Counted from the first letter of the stretch, positions 8,728-18,474 are shown. The stretch: 64,000 bases of DNA from Paraburkholderia aromaticivorans (GCF_012689525.1 NZ_CP051514.1:992001-1056000), one strand, 5' to 3'. Translations and numbers: made by a program. The notes: generated by a model not told the origin, from the sequence alone.

Positions 8728-9566
8728 ATGCCCGCTAGCGACACAGGTTCCAACTCCCCTCATCTCGATGACGGCGAACAGCAACAGGCAGCGCAGCACG
8801 CCTCTCCACGCGCCCTTGTGATCCATGAGGTGGTCCGAGAAGAAGGTGAGGCCGCCATGGACAGAACGGCCGGCGCGCTGACTATGTCCGCGCTGGCCGC
8901 CGGGCTGTCGATGGGCTTCTCCTTCCTGACGCAGGCCGTTATCGAGAGCGCTTTGCCCGACACATCATGGCGCGTTCTCGTCGCTTCCTTCGGCTACACG
9001 GTTGGGTTTGTCATCGTCATTCTCGGCAAGCAGCAGCTCTTCACGGAAAGCACCTTGAGCGCCGTTCTTCCCATCTTGACGCGCCGCGACATGAAAACCG
9101 TCGCGAAGACGGCCCGGCTCTGGGGACTGGTACTTTTCGCCAACATCGTTGGAACGCTGGTGTTCGCGGCGTTACTCCAGATTCCAGGTGTGTTTCCAGA
9201 CGACGTCGTCAAGGCGTTAAGCGCAATCGCAAAGCAACCTTTTCCGGCAGCTTCACAGCGACGGTCGTTCGTGCGATGTTTGCCGGCTGGCTCATCGCGC
9301 TGATGGTTTGGCTGCTTCCGAGTGCCCGCTCGGCCCGGCTCGTGACGATTTTACTGATCACCTACGTGGTGGCGATCAGCAAGCTGTCGCACATCATCGC
9401 CGGTTCGGTTGAGGCAACCTACGGCGTGATGACCGGCGCGGCCAGCGTGCGGGACTATCTGCTCGGATTCTTCGCGCCGACCTTGCTCGGCAATATGATC
9501 GGCGGTATCTCGCTGGTGGCAATCATCAACCATGGCTCCGTCGCAGCGGAAATAACGGACACATAG
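8728..9566 (+). pseudogene. Formate/nitrite-transporter family protein, frameshifted
   Basis: An FNT-type inner-membrane channel in two frames. The first (from ATG at 8728, after GAGG) has a polar N-terminus, then MDRTAGALTMSALAAGLSMG and FGYTVGFVIVILGKQQLFTE, and runs to KALSAIAK. After about 9230 it continues in the next frame as ATFSGSFTATVVRAMFAGW and ends INHGSVAAEITDT at 9566. The expected codons AAG GCA ACC appear as AAG CAA CC, so a single G is missing. The two halves together make a normal-length protein, so this is a recent break or a sequence error. A second copy of the gene's tail lies at 56981-57103. Confidence 0.85.
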
Positions 9567-9886
9567 CCGCAGCGTTGACGCGCCTTCGTCAGCGCAATTC
9601 GCACGCGCTCTCGCTCAGCCCGATGATATGCGCCGCCTGGACGCATCGACGAAAGCCGCCGTCTAACACAATTTCTTCCGGCTGTTCACGAAGTGAAAAA
9701 ACGCGCCCAAGCACCCGCGCAATGCGCCGCAGCCGCGGCGTCCGTCGTCGATCATGCCCAACGGCGTGCCGGAACGGCCCGTCGGGACAGATATAAAGGT
9801 TCGGGTACTTTCTATTTATGCGCGACACCGCAGCACGGTGAACTTCGAGCAACCGCGACGCTTTCCTGATAGTTGTCGGCAGACCC
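9567..9886. other. Intergenic region, no gene seen
   Basis: About 320 bases with no credible coding frame. The first 45 bases after the transporter stop are still similar to the sequence following the transporter remnant at 57103-57137, showing that both copies come from one ancestral segment that included downstream DNA. Confidence 0.4.
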
Positions 9887-10075
9887 TTAAAAACCCACGC
9901 CCACGCCGGCACCACCGCCGATGTTGCCGCCGCCGGATCCGCCGACGCCGATGCCTATATCGGTACGAGGCGCGTAATACCTCGGATCGTTCCCGTACCC
10001 ATCGTCGTACATCGGCGCGGCGACACAACCCGAGACGCCGGCGACCAGAGCCAGCATGCCGACTAACCGTTTCAT
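9887..10075 (-). CDS. Small glycine-rich lipoprotein
   Basis: A 62-residue predicted lipoprotein. The signal peptide MKRLVGMLALVAGVSGC ends in a lipobox (VSGC, Cys17), so it should be lipid-anchored. The mature part has YDDGYGNDPRYYAPR, then a Gly-rich tail (GVGGSGGGNIGGGAGVGVGF). ATG at 10075 follows GGGAG at good spacing; an in-frame start at 10096 lacks one. Small Gly-rich lipoproteins of this type are common in Burkholderia; the role is unknown. Confidence 0.72.
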   Translation of the reverse strand: MKRLVGMLALVAGVSGCVAAPMYDDGYGNDPRYYAPRTDIGIGVGGSGGGNIGGGAGVGVGF

Positions 10076-10812
10076 GATGTTCTCCCAATCATGCACTGCA
10101 CATTAAGATGCAGAGCATTATTCGAGCCGCGGCGGCACGACGGGAACTTGAGCCACATCCTGCGATACGGATTTCAAGTGCACATTTTTCGACAAACTGT
10201 GTTTTGCGGTTTTCGCCTGCGCCTTTCAGCGCTCCCGCCGCCGGGTTTGGTTCTTTAACACGAGAAGGCCGCGACTCACGCGTTTCCGGCTGGGCCGTAA
10301 AAAACCCCGCTCGACGTGTGCTCGCGATTACTGAAACCGCTGAACAGGCGCGGCCTTTGGGCGCGTTTGCCACGCTGCGACAGGAGACGCAGATATGGCC
10401 TTCAATAGGACGAACGCTTTTCGCCGACCCAACGCGGATCGTGGCCCTAGGTGCGCGTGCGTCGATTACCTTTCGGAGCGGTCACTCCACGCTGTCAGGA
10501 CGACTGAGCCGAACAATAGCCGGCTTTTGCCGCCTCTCACCCGCCCATTCGGACCAGCGTGAGAAGCGCCTCACAGAGCCCCGATTGGCACGAAACGCGA
10601 TGGCCGATGCCTTTCCGATGGTCGGCATTTGCATTCACGCGATATCGATGGCGCATCGGGAACGCCCGTTGCGTCAACTGCTTTGGAGAGCGCCGGCAAG
10701 GCGACTTCACGCGATAAGCCGCGCGCTCCGATTTGTTCTACTTCCAGCCAGCGGCGGGCCGATGGTATCTTCACGCGGGCGGGCGTCTGCTTTCTCCTTC
10801 CAGGAGCGTTCC
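10076..10812. other. Long gap before phasin-like gene, no gene seen
   Basis: About 740 bases. A frame is open in phase with the following gene from 10108, but its translation has no recognisable domain, is Arg- and Pro-rich like an out-of-gene frame, and has no ribosome-binding site. I treat it as non-coding leader or decayed sequence. Confidence 0.4.
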
Positions 10813-11313
10813 ATGAATGCAACTACTCTGAAATATCGTCCGCTCCGCCCCGGCAGCGCCGGAACGCTGAAAGTCTACGACTGGATGCTCGGTGCCGCTG
10901 CTGAGCTTGAGAAAGTGGCAAGTTTGAATTCACTTACCGTTAGGACCTCGCCGCACGAACAAAGATTTTCTGCTGAGGCGTCGCTTTATGCGCAGTCCGT
11001 TCGTGAAGCGATTGCCCTCCAGTCGAACCAGCTGCACGCCACGCTGATAAAAACATTCACTTATTGCCGGCACATCGAAGAGATCGCTGCAGAAAGTGGC
11101 GATTTCTTCGCTACTGTGATGCTGGTGAATGTTCAGAGTTTCGTGACGACAATGAGAGCGTTGATTGGCGCTCAGCCAGCGGAAAAGGAGCGTGCCACGT
11201 CAGAGCCGGTTAGGCCAAGTCTGCCCACGTATGCTGCCCGCAGGGAAATTGTGACCGCACCCGAATCAACAGCATTTTTCGCTGAGCGAGTGCCACGCGG
11301 GCGCATGCATTGA
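10813..11313 (+). CDS. Phasin-like protein
   Basis: A 166-residue, mostly helical protein starting at ATG 10813 after AGGAG. The body (about residues 20-120) has amphipathic helices with SVREAIALQSNQLHATLIK and FFATVMLVNVQSFVTTMRAL; the tail is Pro/Glu/Arg-rich. The size and pattern fit phasins, which coat polyhydroxyalkanoate granules, but no diagnostic motif is present. A second phasin-like gene follows at 12151. The assignment is by composition and context, with moderate certainty. Confidence 0.55.
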   Translation: MNATTLKYRPLRPGSAGTLKVYDWMLGAAAELEKVASLNSLTVRTSPHEQRFSAEASLYAQSVREAIALQSNQLHATLIKTFTYCRHIEEIAAESGDFFATVMLVNVQSFVTTMRALIGAQPAEKERATSEPVRPSLPTYAARREIVTAPESTAFFAERVPRGRMH

Positions 11314-12150
11314 GAGGGAGCTGTCACGTTGAGTCTCGGCTTTCGCCGCTGGATAGCCGCGCAGCTGGTCGGTCACGATCTTGCGCGGTGCTCGATCGAG
11401 CGCAAAAGGCATGCATGCGCTTTAAAAACCGCTTGGCTGCTGCCTTAGCGCGGTAAAGCGATTTTGCATTCTTCAACACGCGCTCTTACTTGACCCTCTA
11501 ATCAACGTGACAACGCCCTGCAAAGGCTCGGCACCCAGCAGCGCTGTCGGACTGCCAATTTCCGAATGCCGGAGGCGAGGATTGAGTTTCGTTTTCTTCA
11601 GTTGTGTCGAGGTCGGCGCCGCAGATTAGCAGTAGCGGTCCCAATGAGGTGCGGACGTCGCATCGCCGGGGATAAATGAGTAGATCAGATTGAGGTTGAG
11701 ACCGTCGCGAGGGAATTACTTTTTTCCACACAGGGCTATGTCCTCAGAAACCTGGTTTTGACGTCCGGTTCAATCGACAAAGCCAGGCTCAATTCGATGA
11801 GTTCGGACGCAATTACCGATGATGGGGCACTGGCCCGAGGTCGGAGCAACACCTATACCTGATCCGTCACACAAAGCTGCTTACTAGCCGGTGCTGAAAG
11901 AAGTGTTGCAGTGCACCATTTATCCGCTTATGCTGGGGTCATCGTTGGACTTCTGGAGCAACGCGAACCCTTCGTCGGCGTGCTCTTGAGCGTTGAGTCC
12001 CTTCATATCTCCGACATTGCCGCGCTGGAACTGTGGGCCTCGAGACCGGGACGGTCGCGTGGACTTTTGCCCCTTTTAATAAACATCAAACGCCGTGCTG
12101 GCAATTTTCTCGCCCATGCAAAATTCAATATTTTTAGGCATCCATATCAA
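11314..12150. other. Long gap between phasin-like genes, no gene seen
   Basis: About 840 bases without a convincing gene. A frame open from 11911 in phase with the next gene has no family similarity and no ribosome-binding site, so I start the next gene later. The stretch 12100-12165 is AT-rich and probably carries the promoter of the downstream series. Confidence 0.4.
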
Positions 12151-12666
12151 ATGAATCTTCATATGGAAAACATAACATCTATTTCGTCACGCCATGGACC
12201 CGTCTTCGACGTCTCCTGCAACTGGTTCCGCCTCTTTGCCGAGGTTTGTGAACTGCTCAATGCAACGACGCAAGTGGTGCGCCTGCGCACTGTGCGCATG
12301 GCATTGGCGGGTCCAGTGCCCAGTCCGCGTGACCGGGCTGAGTTCAGCATCATGGGTACCGAGAAATGTGAGGCCGCATCGGAATCGATAGAGGCGATGA
12401 ACTCCGGGGTGATCAAGCTAGCCGTCGAGTTCACTAGCGATACCTGCAATCTGATCTGTGCCATGTCAACGGCGCCTACCGGATTCGCTTCAGGACGCCC
12501 CGTCACGCAAGGGCGTGAACATCAGCCAGGCTTTTTGACGGCCGTCATTCAGTCTCCCTCGAACCCCTTGTACCTGGCAAGTTCAATGACCTCTCTGGTC
12601 CGGGAAATCCTCGCACCGATTCATGGTCGTGCCACCGCGAATGCAAGACGCCTGGGCGCGGGATGA
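12151..12666 (+). CDS. Phasin-like protein, first gene of metabolic series
   Basis: About 171 residues, mainly helical, with NWFRLFAEVCELLNATTQVV, SPRDRAEFSIMGTEKCEA and ESIEAMNSGVIKLAVEF. This pattern (Trp-Phe-Arg helix, RDRxEFxxMGxEK) resembles phasin-like proteins found beside polyhydroxyalkanoate genes in Burkholderiales. The start is uncertain: ATG at 12151 or 12163, with only AGG about 14 bases before the first. Its stop overlaps the methyltransferase start (ATGA, 12663-12666), so the two are coupled. Confidence 0.52.
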   Translation: MNLHMENITSISSRHGPVFDVSCNWFRLFAEVCELLNATTQVVRLRTVRMALAGPVPSPRDRAEFSIMGTEKCEAASESIEAMNSGVIKLAVEFTSDTCNLICAMSTAPTGFASGRPVTQGREHQPGFLTAVIQSPSNPLYLASSMTSLVREILAPIHGRATANARRLGAG

Positions 12667-13556
12667 CCGCCGCCATAGAGCGGCCGCGCGCGCGAGCTCG
12701 CCCTGCGTCGCGCAAACGAAGCAGTCGAGAAATAGCCCGACTGGAGGGTGTGTCGGAAACGATGCTGTGGACGCTCTACGACCGGGCCTGCGAATCGCGT
12801 CGCGCCGACGCCATTCTTGTCGATCCGGACAGCGTGCGCATCTGCGACGCGATTGACTACGATTTCGCGGGCCACTTCGGCCATCCCGTTGGCTCCTTCT
12901 CCGCTCGGGCCGCGGAAATCGATCGGATCCTGAAAGACTGGCTCGACCGGCATCCGAAAGGACTGGTCATATCGCTCGGTGAAGGGCTCGAAACACAGGC
13001 TCATCGTGTAGACAACGGCCACATGACCTGGCTCACGGTCGACTTGCCGCCGGCGATTGAATTACGCGAGCGATTCCTGCCATCTTCGAGGCGCTTTCGC
13101 TGCATCGCTTCGAGTGTTTTCGAGCCAGACTGGGCAAATGGGATCAAAGCCAGCGCTGATGTTTTTGTCGTTGCGCAGGGGCTGTTCATGTATCTCCAGC
13201 CAGATGCGGTGAGACGCCTGTTTATCCGGATCGCCGAGCGCTTTCCGGGCGCCGAGATTGCATTTGACGCGATTCCGCGCTGGTTTTCCGGGCTCACCCA
13301 CTGGGGTGTCATGACAACGCCGCGTTACCGTTTGCCGCCGATGCCATGGGGCATCAACGGCGATGAGATAGAGACGCTTATGCATGGCTGGTCGTCGGAT
13401 ATCGCAGCGCTGCGCACGTTCGAGTATTGCGCGCCACGTGGCTGGCCAAGGCTGGCGGCAGACCTTTGCCGCTTTCATCCGCTCGCGAAGAGTCATTTGC
13501 CGTTCCTGGTGCATGTGGAGTTGAAGGACCGTCGACTATCCGGACGCGCAGGATGA
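12663..13556 (+). CDS. LCM-type class I SAM-dependent methyltransferase
   Basis: A 297-residue protein of the leucine carboxyl methyltransferase/TcmP group. It has the GLVISLGEGLETQAHRVDNG glycine-rich SAM region (about residues 100-120), VDLPPAIELRERFLP (acidic ribose-binding Asp), and VFVVAQGLFMYLQPDAVRRL, a signature of this family. Members methylate carboxyl or hydroxyl groups of small molecules. The first 30 residues are Arg-rich and may be disordered. It overlaps the phasin-like gene by four bases. Its product in this pathway is unknown. Confidence 0.85.
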   Translation: MTAAIERPRARARPASRKRSSREIARLEGVSETMLWTLYDRACESRRADAILVDPDSVRICDAIDYDFAGHFGHPVGSFSARAAEIDRILKDWLDRHPKGLVISLGEGLETQAHRVDNGHMTWLTVDLPPAIELRERFLPSSRRFRCIASSVFEPDWANGIKASADVFVVAQGLFMYLQPDAVRRLFIRIAERFPGAEIAFDAIPRWFSGLTHWGVMTTPRYRLPPMPWGINGDEIETLMHGWSSDIAALRTFEYCAPRGWPRLAADLCRFHPLAKSHLPFLVHVELKDRRLSGRAG

Positions 13557-13660
13557 TGGGCATCGATGTCGCAAGCGTCGCAGGAACGGACTGTGCGTCC
13601 GTTTCCTTAGTGAGGCCAGGGCGACGCGCGCCGCGAACTCACATCTTTCAGGCGAGCAAT

Positions 13661-15646
13661 ATGCAAGACAAGATTGTCACCGCTGACGACGCCATCGGAT
13701 TGATCCGCGATGGCGACGCGGTCTGCTGTTCGGGTTTTGTCGGCATTGGTACGCCGGACGAGTTAATCACGGCTTTGGCCCGACGGTTCACGGCATCCGG
13801 CTTCCCACGCGATCTGACGCTGGTGTTCGCAGCCGCGCCGGGCGATGGCAAGGACCGCGGACTCAATCGCGTCGCGCTACATGGGTTGGTCAAACGCGCC
13901 ATTGGCGGGCATTGGTCGTTAGTGCCAAAACTCGCTCGAATGGCGACCGACAATCTGATCGAAGCCTACAACCTGCCGCTTGGAACGATGTCGCATCTGT
14001 ATCGTGACATTGCGGCCCACAGGGCAGGCACGCTTACTCAAGTGGGATTGGGCACCTTCGTCGATCCGCGTCAGGCGGGCGGGAAGATTAACGCGAGGAC
14101 AACCGAGGATCTGGTTAGCACTATCGATCTCGACGGCAAGACCTGGCTTTTATACAAGGTTTTCCCGCTCAACGTCGCGTTGATTCGTGGCACAACGGCC
14201 GATCCGGAAGGCAATATCACGATGGAACGTGAGGCGCTGGTACTCGACGCGCAGGCGGTAGCGATGGCAGTTCACAATTCAAACGGTTTTGTGATCGCGC
14301 AGGTCGAGAGGATAGTGGCGAGCGGAACACTCGACCCGCGCGCCGTCGTGGTTCCGGGCATCTTCGTCGACCGTGTTGTAGTCGCAACGCCCGATGCGCA
14401 GCCGCAGACTTACGGGACGGCCTACAACCCGGCGTTTTCCAGCGAGATCAGGATTCCGACCGGAGCAAACGAATGCCCACTACTCGACGAGCGGAAAATA
14501 ATGGCGCGTCGTTGCGCGTTCGAACTTCCGCTTGATGGCGTGATCAACCTGGGTATCGGCGTTCCTGAGGTCGTTGGCGCGGTCGCCGCGGAGGAGCGTC
14601 TGCTGAGCCATCTGACCTTGACAGCCGAGCCTGGGATCATCGGCGGCGTGCCGCAGGGCGGCCTGGACTTTGGCGCAGCCGTGAACATGGATGCGCTGCT
14701 TCACCAGAACCAGCAGTTCGATTTCTACGATGGCGGCGGCCTCGACCTCGCGTGCCTCGGTATGGCGCAGATCGACCGAAGTGGAAACGTCAACGTAAGC
14801 CGTTTTGGTCCGCGACTAGCTGGTGCCGGCGGCTTCATCAATATCAGTCAGAATGCTTCGCGGGTGGTATTTGCTGGAACTTTCACGGCGGGTGGCCTTG
14901 AAGTTGTGGTGGAGGCGGGGCGCCTTCGTATCGTCACGGAAGGCTCACAAAGGAAACTTGTCGAGTCAGTCGAGCAGATCACATTCAACGGACAGCTCGC
15001 TGCCGAACGCGGCCAGCCAGTGCTCTATGTGACGGAACGTTGTGTGTTCCGGCTAACGTCAGAAGGGCTCGAGTTGACGGAAGTCGCACCGGGTATGGAC
15101 GTTGATCGGGACATTCTTCCGCACATGGACTTCGCCCCGATTGTGCTAAGTCCACGACCCATGAATTCACGAATCTTCCTGCCGCAACTGATGAATCTGG
15201 CAACCGTGTTGCTTGATTCGCAATTCGCTCAGAGACTCAGCTACGAAGCAGAGCAAAACACCCTGTTTGCAAATTTCGAAGGGATGGCGGTTCGCTCCGG
15301 TAGCGACATTGAAAGCGTGCGCCGCGTGTTCGAGGCATTCTGCAAACCCATCGGGCAGAAAGTCGCGCTAATCGTCAACTATGACGGATTCAGACTGGAC
15401 CACGCAGTAGCCGATCAGTACTTTGAAATGGCAGCGCGGCTGCAATCGCAGTACTACCAGTCGGTGAGCCGCTTCACTAGCTGCGCGTTCATGCGCGCAA
15501 AGCTGCGCGCGGCTTTCTGCGACGCGAATTCTGCATCCCATGTCTGTGAAACGCATGCCGACGCCATGGCGTTTGCGACGGAGCAACACGAAGCTGGTGG
15601 CGACGGCGTGCTCCAGTTCCCACGCCGTCGCCACCAGCCGTTCTGA
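13661..15646 (+). CDS. Propionate-type CoA-transferase with C-terminal extension
   Basis: A 661-residue protein. Residues 1-520 are a fused alpha-beta (AtoDA/Pct-like) family I CoA-transferase: SGFVGIGTPDELI near the N-terminus, INLGIGVPEVV, and the active-site glutamate Glu323 in TAEPGIIGGVP. The enzyme moves CoA from a donor such as acetyl-CoA to a short-chain or hydroxy acid. Residues about 530-661 are an extra domain (SRIFLPQLMNLATVLLDSQF to the end) absent from typical 520-residue enzymes. ATG at 13661 is weakly supported by AGGCGAG; upstream in-frame starts overlap the methyltransferase gene. Together with phasins it could supply hydroxyacyl-CoA for polyester, but that is inference. Confidence 0.9.
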   Translation: MQDKIVTADDAIGLIRDGDAVCCSGFVGIGTPDELITALARRFTASGFPRDLTLVFAAAPGDGKDRGLNRVALHGLVKRAIGGHWSLVPKLARMATDNLIEAYNLPLGTMSHLYRDIAAHRAGTLTQVGLGTFVDPRQAGGKINARTTEDLVSTIDLDGKTWLLYKVFPLNVALIRGTTADPEGNITMEREALVLDAQAVAMAVHNSNGFVIAQVERIVASGTLDPRAVVVPGIFVDRVVVATPDAQPQTYGTAYNPAFSSEIRIPTGANECPLLDERKIMARRCAFELPLDGVINLGIGVPEVVGAVAAEERLLSHLTLTAEPGIIGGVPQGGLDFGAAVNMDALLHQNQQFDFYDGGGLDLACLGMAQIDRSGNVNVSRFGPRLAGAGGFINISQNASRVVFAGTFTAGGLEVVVEAGRLRIVTEGSQRKLVESVEQITFNGQLAAERGQPVLYVTERCVFRLTSEGLELTEVAPGMDVDRDILPHMDFAPIVLSPRPMNSRIFLPQLMNLATVLLDSQFAQRLSYEAEQNTLFANFEGMAVRSGSDIESVRRVFEAFCKPIGQKVALIVNYDGFRLDHAVADQYFEMAARLQSQYYQSVSRFTSCAFMRAKLRAAFCDANSASHVCETHADAMAFATEQHEAGGDGVLQFPRRRHQPF

Positions 15647-15685
15647 AGCGCCTGGCCGCATATTGAAGAAACAAGGAGTCTATTT

Positions 15686-17350
15686 GTGAAAGCATCCGAC
15701 CTGTTCGTCAAGGCCCTGGAGAATGAAGGTGTCGAACGCATCTTCGCCGTGCCGGGCGAGGAAAACCTCGATGTCCTGGATTCGTTGCGGCGCTCGGGTA
15801 TCGAACTCATCGTGACTCGCCATGAACAATCGGCGGCGTTCATGGCGGCCACTCATGGGCGCCTGACCGGAAAGCCTGGCGTTTGTATGGCGACGCTCGG
15901 CCCTGGCGCGTTGAATCTCGTGACAGGCGCGGCTTACGCTCATCTGGGTGCGATGCCGGTGATACTGATCACCGGTCAGAAGGCCATCATGACAGCGCGT
16001 CAGGCTCGCTTTCAGATTGTCGACATCGTGGCGACGATGAAACCGCTCACCAAGGCGTCCCGGCAGATTGTCAATGGCGCCAGCATTCCGACCATGGTGC
16101 GCGAGGCATTCCGGGTGGCTGCGGAAGAGCGGCCTGGTCCGGTGCATCTCGAGTTGCCGGAAGACGTGGCCGGCTCGGAGGTAGGTGGCGACATCCCGTT
16201 GATTCCATTGCATGCGGTCGACCAGCCCGTCGCCGGGCAGGCAGCAATCGAGCAGGCTGCGGCCTTGCTGAAGTGCGCCAGGCGTCCGCTGGTCATGTTC
16301 GGCGCGGCCAGCAACCGGCCCCGTCTTGCCGGGCAGTTGACCGACTTCATCCGGCGCACGGGCATGCCGTACTTCAACACGCAAATGGGTAAGGGGACCG
16401 TGTCCGCAATCGGTCGCGAAGAAGCGGCTGAACTCTGGATGGGAACGGCGGCGCTGAGCGAACGCGATTACCTGCACGAGGCGATCGATCGCGCCGATCT
16501 GATCCTCGCCATCGGCCACGACACGGTAGAGAAGCCGCCGTTCATCATGGGCCCCGGTGGCCCGATGGTTATTCACGTCGGATATACGCCGGCCAATGTC
16601 GAACAGGTGTTCTTCCCGCACGCGGAGGTGGTCGGAGACCTCGGTTTGAGTCTTGGCCGTCTGGCTGATCTGCTGGAGGGAAAACTGCCGCACGCGGCGG
16701 CGTTGGCGCCGCTGCGCGAAGATATCCTGAGACGCACGCTGGGACGGGCGGAGGAATCGCGCTTTCCATTGACTCCGCAACGCATCGTCCACGACGTGAG
16801 GAAGATCATGCCAGCCGACGGCATCGTTGCGCTCGACAATGGCATGTACAAGCTCTGGTTCGCGCGATGCTACAGAACCCGTAGCGCGAATACGCTCTTG
16901 CTCGACAATGCGCTGGCAACCATGGGAGCGGGCTTGCCATCGGCGATGATGGCCGCGATTCTTTATCCGGACCGTCGTGTCATGGCCGTTTGCGGCGACG
17001 GCGGCTTCATGATGAACTCGCAGGAACTCGAGACGGCGGTGAGACTGAAGCTCAATCTCGTCGTGCTGATCATTCAGGACGATGCCTACGGAATGATTCG
17101 CTGGAAGCAGGCCGTCGATAACTTCGCTGACTGGGGACTGACGTTCGGTAACCCTGATTTCGTCAAATATGCGGATGCGTACGGCGCAAAGGGCAGGCGC
17201 ATTGAGACGGCGGAGGCTTTGGCTCCGGCATTGGAGAGCGCATTCGGCGAAGGCGGGGTACAACTGGTCATCGTCCCGGTTGACTACTCGGAAAACGTCC
17301 GCGTTTTTGTCGAGGAACTGGGCAATCGGGTCATGGAGGTCGGGCAATGA
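15686..17350 (+). CDS. Acetolactate-synthase-like ThDP-dependent enzyme
   Basis: A 554-residue enzyme of the IlvB/AlsS superfamily starting at GTG after AAGGAG. The catalytic Glu47 is in TRHEQSAAFMA; the central domain contains ATLGPGALNLVTGAA; the ThDP motif begins GDGGFMMNSQELE. At the metal site the usual Asn-Asn/Asp pattern reads QDDAYGMI. No small regulatory subunit is nearby, so it is probably a catabolic acetolactate synthase or another 2-ketoacid carboligase/decarboxylase. Its stop overlaps the next dehydrogenase start (ATGA), suggesting a decarboxylase-reductase pair. Confidence 0.9.
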   Translation: MKASDLFVKALENEGVERIFAVPGEENLDVLDSLRRSGIELIVTRHEQSAAFMAATHGRLTGKPGVCMATLGPGALNLVTGAAYAHLGAMPVILITGQKAIMTARQARFQIVDIVATMKPLTKASRQIVNGASIPTMVREAFRVAAEERPGPVHLELPEDVAGSEVGGDIPLIPLHAVDQPVAGQAAIEQAAALLKCARRPLVMFGAASNRPRLAGQLTDFIRRTGMPYFNTQMGKGTVSAIGREEAAELWMGTAALSERDYLHEAIDRADLILAIGHDTVEKPPFIMGPGGPMVIHVGYTPANVEQVFFPHAEVVGDLGLSLGRLADLLEGKLPHAAALAPLREDILRRTLGRAEESRFPLTPQRIVHDVRKIMPADGIVALDNGMYKLWFARCYRTRSANTLLLDNALATMGAGLPSAMMAAILYPDRRVMAVCGDGGFMMNSQELETAVRLKLNLVVLIIQDDAYGMIRWKQAVDNFADWGLTFGNPDFVKYADAYGAKGRRIETAEALAPALESAFGEGGVQLVIVPVDYSENVRVFVEELGNRVMEVGQ

Positions 17351-18474
17351 AGATCAAGGCAGCAGTTCTGGAAGCAATGGGCGCAGCGTATCCGTATGCC
17401 GTTTCCCGTCCGTTACGTATCGACGAGGTTAACCTTGCGCCGCCAGGGCCTGATGAAGTGCTTATCAAAATCGCCGCTGCGGGGTTGTGTCACTCCGACC
17501 TGTCCGTGATCAACGGCGATCGGCCGCGCCCCATGCCGATGGCGCTCGGACACGAGGCCGCTGGCGTCGTGGCGGAGCTAGGGACAGGCGTTACCGATCT
17601 ACGGATTGGCGATCATGTGGTGGTGGTGTTCGTGCCGAGTTGCGGCCATTGCGCGCCATGCGCCGAAGGCCGGCCTGCCTTGTGCGAGCCGGGCGCGGCG
17701 GCGAACGGGGCCGGCACCCTGCTCTCCGGCGGGCGTCGACTTACGCGTGATGGCGAGACATTGAACCACCACCTTGGATGTTCGGTGTTTGCCGAATACG
17801 CGACCGTATCGCGGCGCTCGGTCGTCAGGATCGATGCCAGTGTGCCGCTCGACGAAGCCGCGCTATTCGGATGTGCCGTGCTCACAGGCGTCGGCGCGGT
17901 GGTGAATACGGCGCAAGTCCGAGTTGGCTCTTCTGTTGCCGTGGTTGGCCTGGGGGGAGTGGGGCTGGCAGCCCTTATTGGCGCGCAAGCGGCTGGCGCT
18001 CGCCAGATCATCGCGGTCGACCTGTCCGATGCGAAACTGGAGCAGGCGCGCGCCTTGGGCGCCACTCACACGGTCAACGCGGGTCGCGATGACGCCGTCG
18101 AGCAGATCCGCGCATTGAGCTCAGGTGGGGTCGAGTTTGCCTTCGAATTCGCAGGCGCCATTCGCGCGCTGGACCTCGCCTATCGCATCACCCGTCGCGG
18201 TGGGATGACCGTCACCGCGGGTCTGCCGCCGTCTACTGCGCTATGGCCACTGCCGGCAGTGAGTCTGGTCGCTGAAGAGCGCACACTGAAAGGCAGCTAT
18301 ATTGGCACGTGCGTGCCGGCTCGCGACATTCCCCATTACATCGATCTTTACATGCAGGGCAGGCTGCCGGTCAACAAGCTACTTACCGGCCGTCTGGCGC
18401 TAGACGAGATCAATCACGGCTTCGATCTGCTCCACGAAGGAAAAGCGGTTCGACAGGTCGTAGTGTTTGAATAG
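17347..18474 (+). CDS. Zinc-dependent alcohol dehydrogenase
   Basis: A 375-residue MDR enzyme. Catalytic zinc ligands: Cys in GLCHSDLSV, His in GHEAAGVV; structural zinc loop CGHCAPCAEGRPALC; NAD turn VVGLGGVGLAAL. The length and lobe order match class III-like alcohol dehydrogenases acting on aliphatic or aromatic alcohols. It is coupled by a four-base overlap to the ThDP enzyme, so it probably reduces the aldehyde or ketol that enzyme forms, regenerating NAD. It closes the 12.1-18.5 kb series. Confidence 0.92.
   Translation: MKIKAAVLEAMGAAYPYAVSRPLRIDEVNLAPPGPDEVLIKIAAAGLCHSDLSVINGDRPRPMPMALGHEAAGVVAELGTGVTDLRIGDHVVVVFVPSCGHCAPCAEGRPALCEPGAAANGAGTLLSGGRRLTRDGETLNHHLGCSVFAEYATVSRRSVVRIDASVPLDEAALFGCAVLTGVGAVVNTAQVRVGSSVAVVGLGGVGLAALIGAQAAGARQIIAVDLSDAKLEQARALGATHTVNAGRDDAVEQIRALSSGGVEFAFEFAGAIRALDLAYRITRRGGMTVTAGLPPSTALWPLPAVSLVAEERTLKGSYIGTCVPARDIPHYIDLYMQGRLPVNKLLTGRLALDEINHGFDLLHEGKAVRQVVVFE

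Noticed and set aside
10108..10812. A 235-codon upstream extension of the phasin-like gene
   Set aside because: No domain, unusual composition and no ribosome-binding site, whereas ATG 10813 has AGGAG.
15680..17347. A 555-codon open frame exactly antisense to the ThDP enzyme gene
   Set aside because: It is a by-product of high-GC codon use in the sense gene (few codons whose complement is a stop). Its translation is His/Arg-rich with no domain, and it has no ribosome-binding site.
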